Below, in pieces: positions 1 to 12,200 of a DNA stretch of 64,000 bases; the first letter of the stretch is position 1, and each line of letters opens with the position of its first letter. The stretch spans positions 23,817,489 to 23,881,488 of the forward strand of contig OY759224.1 in the NCBI GenBank assembly GCA_963662175.1, written 5' to 3'. Below the pieces are notes generated by a model. It was not told the origin of the DNA. It ran no database searches and was given only the letters and a program-made list of their open reading frames with translations. Source of the stretch: Aradus depressus (lineage: Eukaryota; Arthropoda; Insecta; Hemiptera; Aradidae). The position numbers and the translations under genes were made by a program.

Positions 1-69
1 ATAAGGTTATTAGTCGCTTTAATTGATCTCTGGAGGTTAATTTGAAAACACTGCAAATTTCCTAGAATT

Positions 70-1200
70 TTACAAGCCATATTCGGTATTCTGTTTTCTT
101 AAAACAACAAGACGCTGATAAGAGGGACAATCCCGATTCAGAGCAGTATGCTTGCAGTCTACCTTTTTATTACTTGTACAATATTTATTATAGTTTGTAC
201 AATTGACGCAATTAATTTCCTCAGAATTTCGGGGACATTCCTCAAATGAATGATTCTTCGAACAGAATGGACATATGATAACACTTTTACATTCTTTATC
301 CACATGGTTAAATTTATTATATTTAAAACATCTGATCACATGAATGTGATCATAGCAGTAACAAATGTTCCACCTCAGCTTAATACGAGAATTTATGAAC
401 TTTAATCTTGAAGCAGGGTCTACTTCTAAAATTAAGTTCCTAATTTTTTTCTTTTTCATAAATTGAATTTTTTTAGGTATTATAACGGATTTATCTGCTA
501 ATAGATCACCGTTCTGTTTTTTTAAGACATCGATTGCGTTTTTTAAATCGATGTCATCTGGAATATTGATTATCGAGACCCGAGGAAAATATTTTTTTGG
601 ATAATCAGAGGATAAAACATTGCTAAATTGTGTTGATATGGTGGCACTTAATATGTCAATATCCTTCTTGAGGTTGCTCTCGATGAGGACCTTCCCGTTG
701 TTGATGCTCTTCATAGCTGTGATCCCTAACCCTAGTCTACATGGATCAATACTACTTTTTATGATCTTCTTGGTCTCTTCGCTAGTTACAGCCGCCACCG
801 GCTTCACTATCAGCTTGTGGCTAGCACTCACCTGAGATTGTGGGACAAATAAATTGAGTTTACATACCTCAGAATATGAAGTTTCAGGAACGTAACCTTT
901 ACCAGTCTTGGTTAGCTCAGCTTCGGATTTGCATTTTAAAGCTTTAAATTCCTTTTTATATTGATTGAACACTTTAGTTACCACACTAACTGCTTCCAAG
1001 ATATTTTTCTTCAAATCTTTCCCTAAATTTCGACTCTTCTCAGTGACATTTCTTAATAAACACAGAGCATTTTCAAGCTCATGCTCGCTCGCTTCCGCCA
1101 TCTTTTCCCCCCTCCTATGTTTCGGCCCGATATGTTTCCAACAACGATATGGCGACACGTACACACTTGTTCGACTTTGTCGATCGACACCGTTCGGCAT
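70..1200 (-). CDS. Gag-like ORF1 of a non-LTR retrotransposon (LINE)
   Basis: An open frame of 376 residues without interruption. The C-terminal third carries zinc-knuckle-like cysteine and histidine clusters: CFKYNKFNHVDKEC, in which the second cysteine of a knuckle is replaced by Tyr, then CPFCSKNHSFEEC, then a third cluster ending HTALNRDCPSYQ. This order is typical of ORF1 nucleic-acid-binding proteins of Jockey/I/R1-type LINEs. The N-terminal half is charged and probably coiled coil. A more natural start than the first Met is MAEASEHE, whose ATG is at 1101-1099, because the upstream residues look like translated 5' UTR. ORF2 (endonuclease and reverse transcriptase) would follow at lower coordinates and is cut off by the window edge. 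The intact frame suggests a fairly young insertion. It lies downstream of the last visible dipeptidase exon, probably in an intron of that gene. Confidence 0.8.
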   Translation of the reverse strand: MPNGVDRQSRTSVYVSPYRCWKHIGPKHRRGEKMAEASEHELENALCLLRNVTEKSRNLGKDLKKNILEAVSVVTKVFNQYKKEFKALKCKSEAELTKTGKGYVPETSYSEVCKLNLFVPQSQVSASHKLIVKPVAAVTSEETKKIIKSSIDPCRLGLGITAMKSINNGKVLIESNLKKDIDILSATISTQFSNVLSSDYPKKYFPRVSIINIPDDIDLKNAIDVLKKQNGDLLADKSVIIPKKIQFMKKKKIRNLILEVDPASRLKFINSRIKLRWNICYCYDHIHVIRCFKYNKFNHVDKECKSVIICPFCSKNHSFEECPRNSEEINCVNCTNYNKYCTSNKKVDCKHTALNRDCPSYQRLVVLRKQNTEYGL

Positions 1201-1265
1201 AGTGTGGACACAGATTTACAGCGGTATCAAAGACTGCATTACAGGAACGCTTGCTTTACCTAACA

Positions 1266-1764
1266 CAAATCCCCCCCGGCAAACCAGCACCTGTTTGCCC
1301 TCCTTAAGAAAGAGTAGCAGGCTTCTACTTACTTTTATAGGTTTCTTTTGTACAATTGTCTTGAGGGGCGAATATATTACAATCCAAAGACAGCATCACT
1401 ACTCCATCACTACTTTTCTGGAAATAATACACAAAATTAAATTAACTATATCAAAAATATATACAATTTCAGTGCAGTTGGAGTAAATTTCGATAAGACA
1501 TGACTCAAAATAAGGAAAAAACTTTTCTGTCAATGTGTCTCCATGAGATGCTTTAGCTAATTTCATATTTTCGCTGATTTCATATTTTTAGTAAAAATAT
1601 TGTAATTTTATTAGTTTTGTTCAGAAGAGTAAATATTCCAACTAGAGGGCTGAGGCTACAACAACAAAACTAAGGGTGGTATGAATGAAAGTGTCTTCGT
1701 CTAATAAATGACAATTTTCCACTATTTTGTTTTTATTAAAAAATAATTGTGATGTGACATATTA
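1266..1764. other. No gene seen; probable LINE 5' UTR and flank
   Basis: Upstream of the gag-like frame the sequence is unremarkable. A short C-run near 1270 may mark the element's 5' UTR. No exon of the neighbouring gene was recognised. Confidence 0.4.
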
Positions 1765-1963
1765 CAGGACTTTCTTATACCAACCACGTTTACAGATCCC
1801 TCTCTATCCCCCTTCTCAAACTTATTTCATACTGACATTACTGGGTATAAGAATGTCTACTCTCAAGATAACTCTCTACAAAGAGAAAAAATGAAATGAT
1901 TTCGAGAAACGGGAGAGGAGAAAGGATGGGATCTGAAAGCGTTGTTGGTATAAGAAAATTTTG
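1765..1963. mobile_element. MITE, TTCTTATACCAACC family, copy 1
   Basis: Inverted ends: CAGGACTTTCTTATACCAAC at the left and a matching TTGGTATAAGAAAnTTTTG at the right, with the dinucleotide TA on both sides, so a Tc1/mariner-type non-autonomous element is likely. It has no coding capacity. Related copies lie at 2,808-2,987 and, split by an insertion, at 44,581-45,268. Confidence 0.7.
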
Positions 1964-2034
1964 TAATGGCCACGTCACATATATTTTTCTTAATTTTTAT
2001 AATTTTTCAAAAACAAATACCAATACATAAACCA

Positions 2035-2382
2035 TAGGTTAGGTTAGGTTTTATGACTCATGCCCGGGCTTTAACTACGAGGTCATATCGCCTACTACCA
2101 GAGCGCTCTTTCGTCACTCTGGTGGACATGAGCCCGACTCTACTGTGGGAGTCCTAAATTTTGCCTACCCTAAATTTTTATTCATCTAGGGTAGGGGTCT
2201 TTAACGAGTACCTGACATCGTACAGGCTCGGGACCATCGCTTAACGTCCCATCCGAAGGATGGCGTGCTAAAGTTTATTTTACCTCCCAGATAAAATAAA
2301 CTAAGAGCCTCGGTCGGGTTTTGAACCCTCAACCTTGAGCTCAGAAGTCAAGCACGCATACCACTGAGCTACCGGCGCCCTC
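2035..2382 (-). mobile_element. tRNA-derived SINE (family S1), full length
   Basis: Read on the minus strand it begins GAGGGCGCCGGTAGCTCAGT, a tRNA-like head with an A box. A B-box-like GGTTnnGAACC follows, then an AT-rich body containing a palindromic TTTATTTTAYCTGGGAGGTA segment. The end is a GGGCATGAGTCATAAAACCT tail followed by CCTAA repeats. It is the left arm of a large palindrome with the partial copy at 2,529-2,708. Confidence 0.85.
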
Positions 2383-2528
2383 CATAATCTCCTATATCAA
2401 TAAAGCTGGAACGGGGTTTTTTGTGGGTTTGCTCCAGCATCACGCCCAAACCGCTCGACGGATATCTAAGTAATTTTTAAATTGTAACTCATTACAACGA
2501 ACTTTAAAATATTTTTTATAGTTTTTTG

Positions 2529-2708
2529 CCTGTATGATGTCAGGTACTCATTAAAGACCCCTGCCCTAGATGAATAAAAATTTAGAGTTCGCAAAATTTA
2601 GGACTCCCACATTAGAGTCGGGCTCATGTCCACCAGTGACGAAAGAGCTCTGTGGTGGTAGGCGATATGACCTCATAGTTAAAGCCCGGGCATGAGTCAT
2701 AAAACCTA
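2529..2708 (+). mobile_element. SINE family S1, 5'-truncated copy
   Basis: Matches the 3' half of the S1 SINE from the GATGTCAGGTACTC region to the CATGAGTCATAAAACCTA tail, in inverted orientation to the neighbouring full copy. The tRNA-like head is missing. Confidence 0.75.
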
Positions 2709-2807
2709 GTTTTTTTGAAAAATTAAGAAAAATGTATGTGATGTTAACTTTCTTATTTGGCCAATATGCTCGGACATAAGGCCAAAAGAAGGAAAAAAAA
2801 AAAAAAA

Positions 2808-2987
2808 TTTCTTATACCAACCACGCTTACAGATCACTCTTTCTCCCCCTCCCCTTATCAAAATCATTTCATTTTGTCTCTTTGTACAGGGTTATCTTGA
2901 GAGTAGACATTCTTATACCCAGTAATGCCAGTGTGAAATAATTTTGAGAAGGGGGAAAGAGAGCGTGGTTGGTATAAGAAAGTCCTA
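2808..2987. mobile_element. MITE, TTCTTATACCAACC family, copy 2
   Basis: Starts TTCTTATACCAACCACG and ends CGTGGTTGGTATAAGAAAGT, a near-perfect inverted pair. A long A-run sits directly to the left. It mirrors copy 1 across the SINE pair. Confidence 0.7.
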
Positions 2988-3242
2988 TAATGACAAAACT
3001 CAATATTTTTATCTACTTATAGTTTTTCCAAGGTCCTCTAGAAATTCTAGGCTAGAATCCTCTAAATACAATCAATATTAAATTGTCTAAACGGTTTTGT
3101 CACAGACATTTTTTTTACAGCAAAATGAACCTTTTTTGTTAAGAAAATGTTTTTATTTTCTATTCTTTATTATATTGTTTTGTTTATTTATTTGACGTCA
3201 ATTTACGCATTATTTAGACTCCACAATATCAATATAACTTAC

Positions 3243-6200
3243 AATTTTATTGAGTACTTCATCGCTAATACTGAGTGGGCCAGGTTTGAAGGATTGAAGG
3301 CCAGCATTGGAGAAGATGACAGGACTTGTGGACACCTCCAGAACTTTTAGTTGAGTTGATGTATCACTTCCAGTCAAGTCTATTACAAAACCAAGTCGAT
3401 TCATTTCTTTAACTAAACCCTGAAATCATATAGAATTGAGATACATATATTTATATAGGCAGTTATATAAGAATGAATGAATAACTTTATAACTCATAAA
3501 AAATTATCTTACATAATCATAAATACAATTTCTAAATAATAAGGACTAAACTAAAAAAAAGTAATGTGTGAGTGACGCGATCAATAATTTGCTTTCGTGC
3601 ACTGATTTTGATTAAAATTTGTTTTATAATACAATAAGAAAAGTAGTATGAATTAAACTTTCAAATTTATTGTTCTTCAATTTCTTTTATACATGAAATT
3701 ATAGGTTTGTGATAGCTAAAATGAGAAAACCTAACCTATACAACTGAAATTTTAGTGTCTCTAAATACCGCGAAAATACAGCGTCGGTGGTAGTTTTCGA
3801 ATTTGTTGTTGAAATGCTTCGATTCGTATTCATTTGTAGATTAAGTTAAAGAAAAGTTGGTAATTAAAGTTTTTGAAATAAAGTCATTAAATCAAATGAA
3901 ATGGGTAAAAACATAACATTATTTGTTGTGATAATATGACAACAAATATTTCATTTATTGTTCGATATTTTCAGCAGTTATTATTATTATATATAAAAAA
4001 ACTGAGGGCGCCGGTAGCTCAGTGATATGCGTGCTTGACTTCTGAGCTCAAGGTTGAGGGTTCGTAGCCCGACCGAGACCCTTAGTTTATTTTATCTGGG
4101 AGGTAAAATAAACTTAAGCACGCCGTCCTTCGGATGGGACGTTACACGATGGTCCCGAGCCTGTACGATGTCAGGTACTCGTTAAAGACCCCTACCCTAG
4201 ATGAATAAAAATTTAGGGTAGGCAAAATTTAGGACTCCCACAGAAGAGTCGGGCTCATGTCCACCAGAGTGACGAAAGAGTGCTCTGGTAGTAGGCGATA
4301 TGACCTCGTAGTTAAAGCCCGGGCATGAGTCATAAAACCTAACCTAACCTATAAAAAAACTTTTATTAAGCATTTTTCTACTCCTTTTCCATTTTCCAAC
4401 AAAAAATATCAACTTTTGAGGGTGGAATTTCTGGAATCAACCAAAAATGACTTAACCTATCTTCTATTCTTAATACTTTTAATGCACATTTATTTTATTT
4501 GTAAAAAGGAGTATAAATAATGTTGTAGGGATGATGGAGAAGAAAAACAGTTTGGGGCGCTAGTGCATTAACTATCATCACGTTATACGCTACATTTATG
4601 AGTTATTATGAAGTAAGTTAATATTTACAATACTTACAACACCAAATTCTGTGAGGCCCGCCACATCTGAGAATTCTGTTGATGTCTCTGTTCCTTTTGA
4701 CCTGATATATAATCAAAAAATTACGATAGTAGTCGGTAGTGTTAAAAAAAAAAAAAAAAAAAGTAAAAATCTGCAAAATGCCAAAAACATGTATATATAT
4801 GTATATATCGAAAAAGATCTTCGTTTAACACACATTAGCTGTGTGAGACAGGGTTAACAAAACTGAAGGGTTGAAGGCAAAACCAGACTAGTCTAAATAT
4901 TTCTTCGAAGATTTATTTATATGCTATAAAAAAATTAATAGTTTACTATATCCTTACATAATTTTACTATTCACAACGAAATAATTTCACAAGTTTTACA
5001 GAATTTTACAAACATTTAAAGACTAGCCATTAGTAATTTTTTCTGTTTTAAGAACGAGCTCTGCCAATAAATAAAACTAGTTATAAGACAAACTCGGATC
5101 GTAATCTCAAAATGACTTAATTGGTTTTGCTACTGAGGATCAACTAACTGACGAATAACTTAAGATTAATCTTCATTATTATATTATTAGCATTGCAAAT
5201 ATATGATGTAAGTAATACTTAACAAATAACTTAATCAATAAATAAAATAAAAAAGAACAATGCCATATAGAGCTTCAAAAATAAACTTAAGCATGCCGTC
5301 CTTCGGATGGGACGTTAAGCGATGGTCCCGAGCCTGTACGATGTCAGGTACTCGTTAAAGAGCCCTACCCTAGGTGAATAAAAAATGTAGGCAAATATTT
5401 AGGACTCCCATAGTAGAGTCGGGCTCGTCCACCAGAGTGGAAAGAGCGCTCTGGTAGTAGGCGATATGAGCTCGTAGTTAAAGCCCGGGCATGAGTCATA
5501 AAACCTAACCTAAAAAAAAAGTCTGTATGCAGTTAGTACAGACGTTTGAAGTGAAACTTCCGTTCCTAACTCTTCTAGTTTCAGTTTCTCTTTATGCTAA
5601 TAGACTATATTTTTATTTTAACTATTTTTATTAACATTGGTAGAGGGTAGGAATTAATTTTATTCAGGAAATTTTTTCAATTCTATACATGGGCGGGTTG
5701 GCTGCCAAGTGGTGTAGGTCACAAAAATGGGAAAATGGACTAACACCGCTATTAAATAACCTGGATACAGATCTATCTACTTGTCAAGTGGCGTAGGTCC
5801 TAGTTCAATAGCCTAGTTACAATTCCAAATCCAACGACCGATCAGTTTGGCGATCAAGTGGTGTAGGTCCAACTGCAAGATTGCATCTAGAGGCTCACTG
5901 GAGATTGCATCATCGTTGTTGACTCATTTAAAAACAAGTATTGTGTTCGAAGCCATCTATAAAGCTCATTGTGATTTATTCAGGTTCTTGTACGGGACAG
6001 AACCGAAATCGAAACGTAGCCCTCGCGCTTCTGCGTTTTGTACAGTCTAATGATAACATCATCGAAACCATTGAACAAATTTTTTTGGTATCAGGTCACT
6101 CAGACCTACCTAATGATGGCGACTTTGGATGTGTTGAAACTGCCAGCAAGAAAAGAACTATTTACATACCCAAGGACTGGTACCAAGTTATGGGAGAAGC

Positions 6201-9200
6201 CCGAAGAGCAAATAAATTCCGGGTTTACGAAATTTGTGACGGACTGAAAAAGCCGTGGTGAATCCAGAAATTGTTACTTTTTGAATTATTTTAAAAACCA
6301 TTACCTAGGATGTATAAATAATACAACGAAAGTTATTGCAATATTTCAACTTGTATTCAATCTCATTCCCTTCCCAATTTTATATTTTATGAAATATTGG
6401 TTAAAAGTGCTGTTTTCAGAAAATATTTTGATATATTTTAAATTTTAAAATACTTAGCAAATTTGTAAAAATGATTTTTGCACTATGAGCGAAAGTATAC
6501 ATTTAAATTGTATTTTTAGGCCAAAAATAAGCCTAAAAAAAAGAAACTCTGGATTTATGGAGTGGTGATAACTTTAAAATAGGCTCTCCTGAAAAATTGC
6601 AATTTTGGACATACACCACTTGGCAGCCAACCCGCCCACATATGTACATATGTTGGTAACAGTTTCTATTTACAGTTAAGGTTACATTAATTTATTAACT
6701 TATAGATATTGCCTTAAAGATATTATTATAAATATGATGTAGAGTAAGTTATTGATAAATTAAGTGGTTTTACATTTGATTCTGGTTAAAAACATTTGAC
6801 GGTTATAAAACAAAAATCAACTACTTACCATTTTTATATCCATTTTCACTTCTTTTTTTTCATTGTATTGAGTACATTTTATGCGATACACAATAAATTG
6901 AACACAATAAGTACACTTATACGATGCACAATAAGTAAATTAATTAAAGCATTGCACACTCAAAAAAAAAAAAAACAGTTAAAGAGATAAAACGTTTTTA
7001 TTGTGAACAAGAGCTGAGGATGAACTAAACTAAGTAGTTCAGAATTTAGCCGCTGGAGTTTCTCAGGCACCACATGCCTTAACCTGGATCCCAAAGTACA
7101 CAGATAACATATAGTCTCAAACCCATCACTGTTTCATATTTTATTAAATTTCAACGATAATATTCGATTGTTTAAAAGAAAATGTTATCATATAGTTCAT
7201 TTTTTATCACTAACCAAGTAACACTTCAAAAAAAAAAACACCAGTAAACTTTAAAAACAAAAACAGTTAAACAATGTTTTGTATATTATACATTTTGTAC
7301 GAAGTGTAGGGGAAGTTATGTAATTGGTTAAAAATTCGATGCCGAGTTTTCAACGGAATTTTATATTTCCCGACCTCATAGATTCCAGATAATTGAACAA
7401 TTAAACAGATCCAACAAAAAAAAAAAAATTCTACACAGTAGCCTGCGGATTTCCACTGATCTATTCCAAAACATAAAATATAATTATTATTATAACTGGA
7501 GCTGTGATTTGTATGCAATAAAAACAGTGAAATATGCACATATATATGCAAATATATTTGGCAAAATATGCTATTAAAACCTAAAAATATGCGAAAGGCT
7601 GGGAAGGAAAAAAGTACCTTTAGAATGAAATAAACTGCAGAAGTAATAGAAAATCTTCAAGAAATGAAATGTATTAAATAAAGAATATATAAGCAAAAAA
7701 ATAAAGAAACAAATAAAGTGATATAAAAAATTATTTGAACAGTGAAAAACTTAACTCTCACTTAACCCTCCTAATACCACGTGGGGTCAAAAAAGACCCT
7801 ATGCAATGTGTATGAACTGCTCAATATAATTTCTATTTCGATGAGGCTTCAGGACATTTATCCGTAGACTATCTCCATTCGATTTCATTAAGAAAATGTA
7901 TTCAGTTTGTATTTTAAAAATTGATATAAAATAATATTTTCACAAAAACGTAGTTGTGGTCACGCGGGACCCCACGTGGTATTATCCGTATCAAATTTTC
8001 GTTCGTCTGATGAGAAGTATTTTCAAGAAGTTCCACTCAGTAAACAATTCCAAAAAGTTACGTTTGCTCTTCAATTGACCTGCAATTCGAAGAAGACATT
8101 GCCCGCACCCGCTGGAGTTTTTCCTGGAGCTCTTTCTGATCAACATTTCTTGGTTTCCACTTCTCGTTCACCTCTTGAATTTTATTTAGATCTAATTTCA
8201 GTATGCGTTGACGGTTCGGACCGTAAAGATAAATCATGGAACACATTGTGTCCTCGTGAACGTTGATGTTAGTAGAGTGTGCCAGGGAGATTGCAGGGTT
8301 TGAATCTGAGGAGGCCCTTGTGGAAACGGAACAGCTCGAAGTGATCTCCGATGTTGAAGGCGTTTTGGAAACGGACGATAAAGAACTTGATGAGCTAGAA
8401 GCATGTATGTAAAAACCATGTCACAAAAAAATTTCTTTGCGCTAAATGTAAATAATAATAGCACCCATAGTGTGAATATACTTTTATAAGTTTCATGATT
8501 TACTTTTTTTTGAATAAACATTTTTTCTCAACTTTTTAAACTCTTTGTTATTTTTCCCTCATTTTTGAATGAACTTGATTGAAAAAGTTAGAATGAAAAG
8601 CTAGTTGGTACATGAAAAATTGAAAAATGAAGTGGGGTCTCAAAAGGACCCCACGTGGTATTTTTCGTTTCACAGGTCACGTGGTATTAGGAGGGTTAAC
8701 ACTTCACTCACCTTCACTTCTTTTCACACAAACGTTTAAAACTGAACTCAACGACTTAGAAAAGAATAAGAAAGAAGGGGGAAAATGGGCATAATAAAAT
8801 GTTCTGAGAATGAAAGTGAACAAACATAACAATGTTCGCAATATGAACACAACGAATTCAAGAGAAACATGGGAGCTCCTGGAATGCACTCATCTCAATA
8901 AATGGCGCCTACAAGTGGCTAAGCAGAAGATAATTTAGTGTTAAAAAGTGGGATTAACTTTTATTAATCGTCAGTTTACAAAAAAAAAAAAAAATGGCTC
9001 AAAAAAAGAAAAATTAAAATAGGTATGTACCTACTTTACAGAATCTATCCTTGAGCTGCCGAAAAAACTCAAAAATATGAATACAAATATGTGAATAAGG
9101 TTCAGATATGTATTTTTAGCGATATATGAGAAAATATGCAAAATAAATATAGTAGAAATAAAAAAACGTTGTCTTCCCACTGTTTTATTTTACACCAGAA

Positions 9201-12200
9201 CCAGTTTTCGACGCAACAGCGTCATCATCAGTGGTTAATCCCACCCACACAACACAGCGGTTAGAAGACAACTGGCGTGGATGGGATGAACCACTGATGA
9301 TGACACTGTTGCGTCGAAAACCGGTTCTGGTGTAAAATAAAACAGTGGGAAGACGTATTTTAATTCTATTAGAAATCTCGTCCCACAACATCTTACTATC
9401 ACATATGAAATCAATGGCGTAGCGTAGTAGGGGCGGCCCGCCCCGGGCGGCACCTTTAGGGGGCGGCAAAATTTCATAATAAATAATAATAATATCTTGT
9501 AAATATTTGAACCATCATATGTTCTGCACTTATTTAATTATCTGCTGGCAGGATGGCAATGTTGTTTGGATATACAGTGTAAACTCTATAGACACTTAAG
9601 GGACTGCGCATTTTATGGCGTTATTGAGAGTTGTCGTTAAATGAAGAGGAGAAAAATCAATACATATTACATTACATTTAATAGTGTTTTACTATTATAA
9701 TATGTATTTACTAATAAAGTATACAATTATATAGACAATAAAGCAACAAAATATACAAAAGAACGTACACAGCTGCAGTTCTTATTAATTTCGGCAACTT
9801 GAAAGTACTGTTTATTGCTTAGTAATGACGTTTTGTTGTCGTTATTTAGAGTGGGTGTGATGCTACATAGAGTGTATCATTGTATGGACAACAAGGTAAA
9901 CCAACCAGATTCAAGTAATTTCGATGTTTTAGGGAGTTTGTCGTTAAATCGAGTGGCGTTAAATAGAGTTTAAACTGTATTTATGACTTTTTTATTTGTA
10001 ACCTGTACAATACACAATAATGATGCCTGTTCTTGCCGAAAAGTTCTTTAGAATTACTGAATATTATAGTCTTTTAAATTGAAATAGGTACCTAATAAGA
10101 GGGCGGCAAAATTTTCTTCCGCCCCGCTGACACCCACGCTACGCCACTGAAATAAATATAGCTTAAATTGATTTTATATGGTCCAAAACGTTAAGATAAT
10201 GTTAAACAGGATGCTAAAGTTAATAGAAAAAAAAATTAAAATGCATATAAATGACAGCCCTAGTGATAACATACCATGGTGTAGTACAGGTGTTGGCCAG
10301 GGATATAACACTGACGCCGAGCTTCTTGTACGCCCTGAGAACTGAAGATCTTTCTTCCAGAGTGTGACCTCCAGATATGGACAACAAACTGGCCATTTTC
10401 CCATTGCTTTTCTCCTGATTTATTTCTCCAAGAGTGGTAACCAATTTTGTAGATCCTGCTTTGACCAAAAGTCGAGTCATAAAGTCAATTTGATCTATCA
10501 CTTGAGGTAAGGCGTCTTTAAATTGACATTTGCATTCAGTTTTAATATTCCACATCTACACAAAAAAATTAAACAGTACAAAAAATAGATAATAAAATAG
10601 TTTCTATTTTTTTTTTTTTTCTTTTTTTTTTTGCCTTATGAACGATACCACGATTAGCCATGTCTCTTATAAAGGTGTTTATTATATTATATTTAGCCAT
10701 GTTAGAGAGGAAGTTGAGGAAACCCAACTGCAAGTGGCTGGAGCCTGTGCAAAAAATAACCATCTTGGACCAGGTAATTATTAAAACAATATAAATTAAG
10801 AGTTTAATTATTTAAACTAAATAAATTAAGATTTTACGGGATTATTTTATTAAATAAAGATAAAATACTGGGTGACAACAGAAAATAAATTTTTAAAAAT
10901 TAATAGACGTGATTATTTAGTTTGTTGATTTGCTATTCAATCTATATTACATCCTTAAAAAAAGTAAAGAAAAAAACGTACATTAAAAAAAAAATATTGT
11001 CCATTTCACAAATATATATAGGTAATATGGAATGGGAGTACTTTCAGCCAAATACTGTATTTGTTAAGTCGTGGCTGACGATGGTAGCAATACCGAAAGT
11101 ACTCCCATATATATATATATATGTGAAATAGACAATATTTTTATAAAAACATATGTTTTTTTGTTTTTATGTACAGTGCATATTAGCCATATTAATGTGG
11201 TATCTAGTTATTTACGACATCCATGGCCCCGGGAGGAATTCTATCTACGAAATGTAACTCACTCCCGGACGGGATTCGAACCCGAAAACCATGGTGAGAC
11301 AATGCGACCAAAGCCCTACGCTCTAAGCCGCACGACCACCATGGCTCCCCAGTTTCGACTTTTGTAATGTTAAAGTGACCCGACTCCGAAATTTGTACGA
11401 TTTTCACAATTTTGTATGTGCGAGACATTTTTAGAGCCTTGATTCCCGTGCAATTGCATTTTTTTTCGCTTGGTTGAAAATCATTAAATAACAATTTATT
11501 TTTTACGAATTATGGCGTCCTGATTAATATACATAAATTTTATTTTGCACGAAATTACACGTTTTAGGTTTTTACTGTACAAAATTGCACATTTTGTCGT
11601 ATGTAGAGAATTTATTTGTAAGTTTGAAAATGTTTGCAACAATTTACATATTTATAATATCCCCATTAATACAACGTATAGTTTTTATAATCCCGGTTAA
11701 TTTGACATGATGGAAAGGCTCTGCATTTGTACACCTGAAACGAATATATATATATACACACAAACGTGTATATATGCATTCAGAAGCCTGTCAGGACACT
11801 TATTGAATTTCTGCCAAAAGGATTTAGAGGGAGAACGAAAACGCACTTTATTGCAAATGATTCAAACTGAGGAAATACGAATACATTGCCATCGATTCAC
11901 CGACGACTTTAATTTAATATAACCAATATTATTTTTCAATCAATTAATATTCATTTTCAATTAATTAATTTAATAATTCAATTATCCAATATTAATTTTC
12001 GACTAATTAATACTATTTTAATATTATTTATTAATTTGAATGTATTAAGCATACTATAAAAGATTGTAGGTACTTACTTGGATGCCAACTTTCGACTTGT
12101 CTAATTCAGGAAATAGTTTCATATCAAAGTCGTTCACAGTAAAAATGTGTTTTTGTTTTAGTTCATAAGACAAACTGTTGGATCTGAAACAAAATATAAA

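Larger units (their letters stand above)
10706..11345 (+). repeat. Segmental duplication, copy 1
   Basis: Matches about 21,600-22,200 in the same orientation. It includes an OBP exon-2 copy, its donor and intron, palindrome P2 and the tRNA-like repeat S2. Similarity is high through the intron and lower across the 5' part of the exon, so the left boundary or a conversion tract lies near 10,727. Confidence 0.75.

Noticed and set aside
2300..2382. tRNA gene suggested by A and B boxes in S1 copies
   Set aside because: Acceptor and anticodon stems do not pair properly and the same head recurs at many sites with SINE bodies attached.
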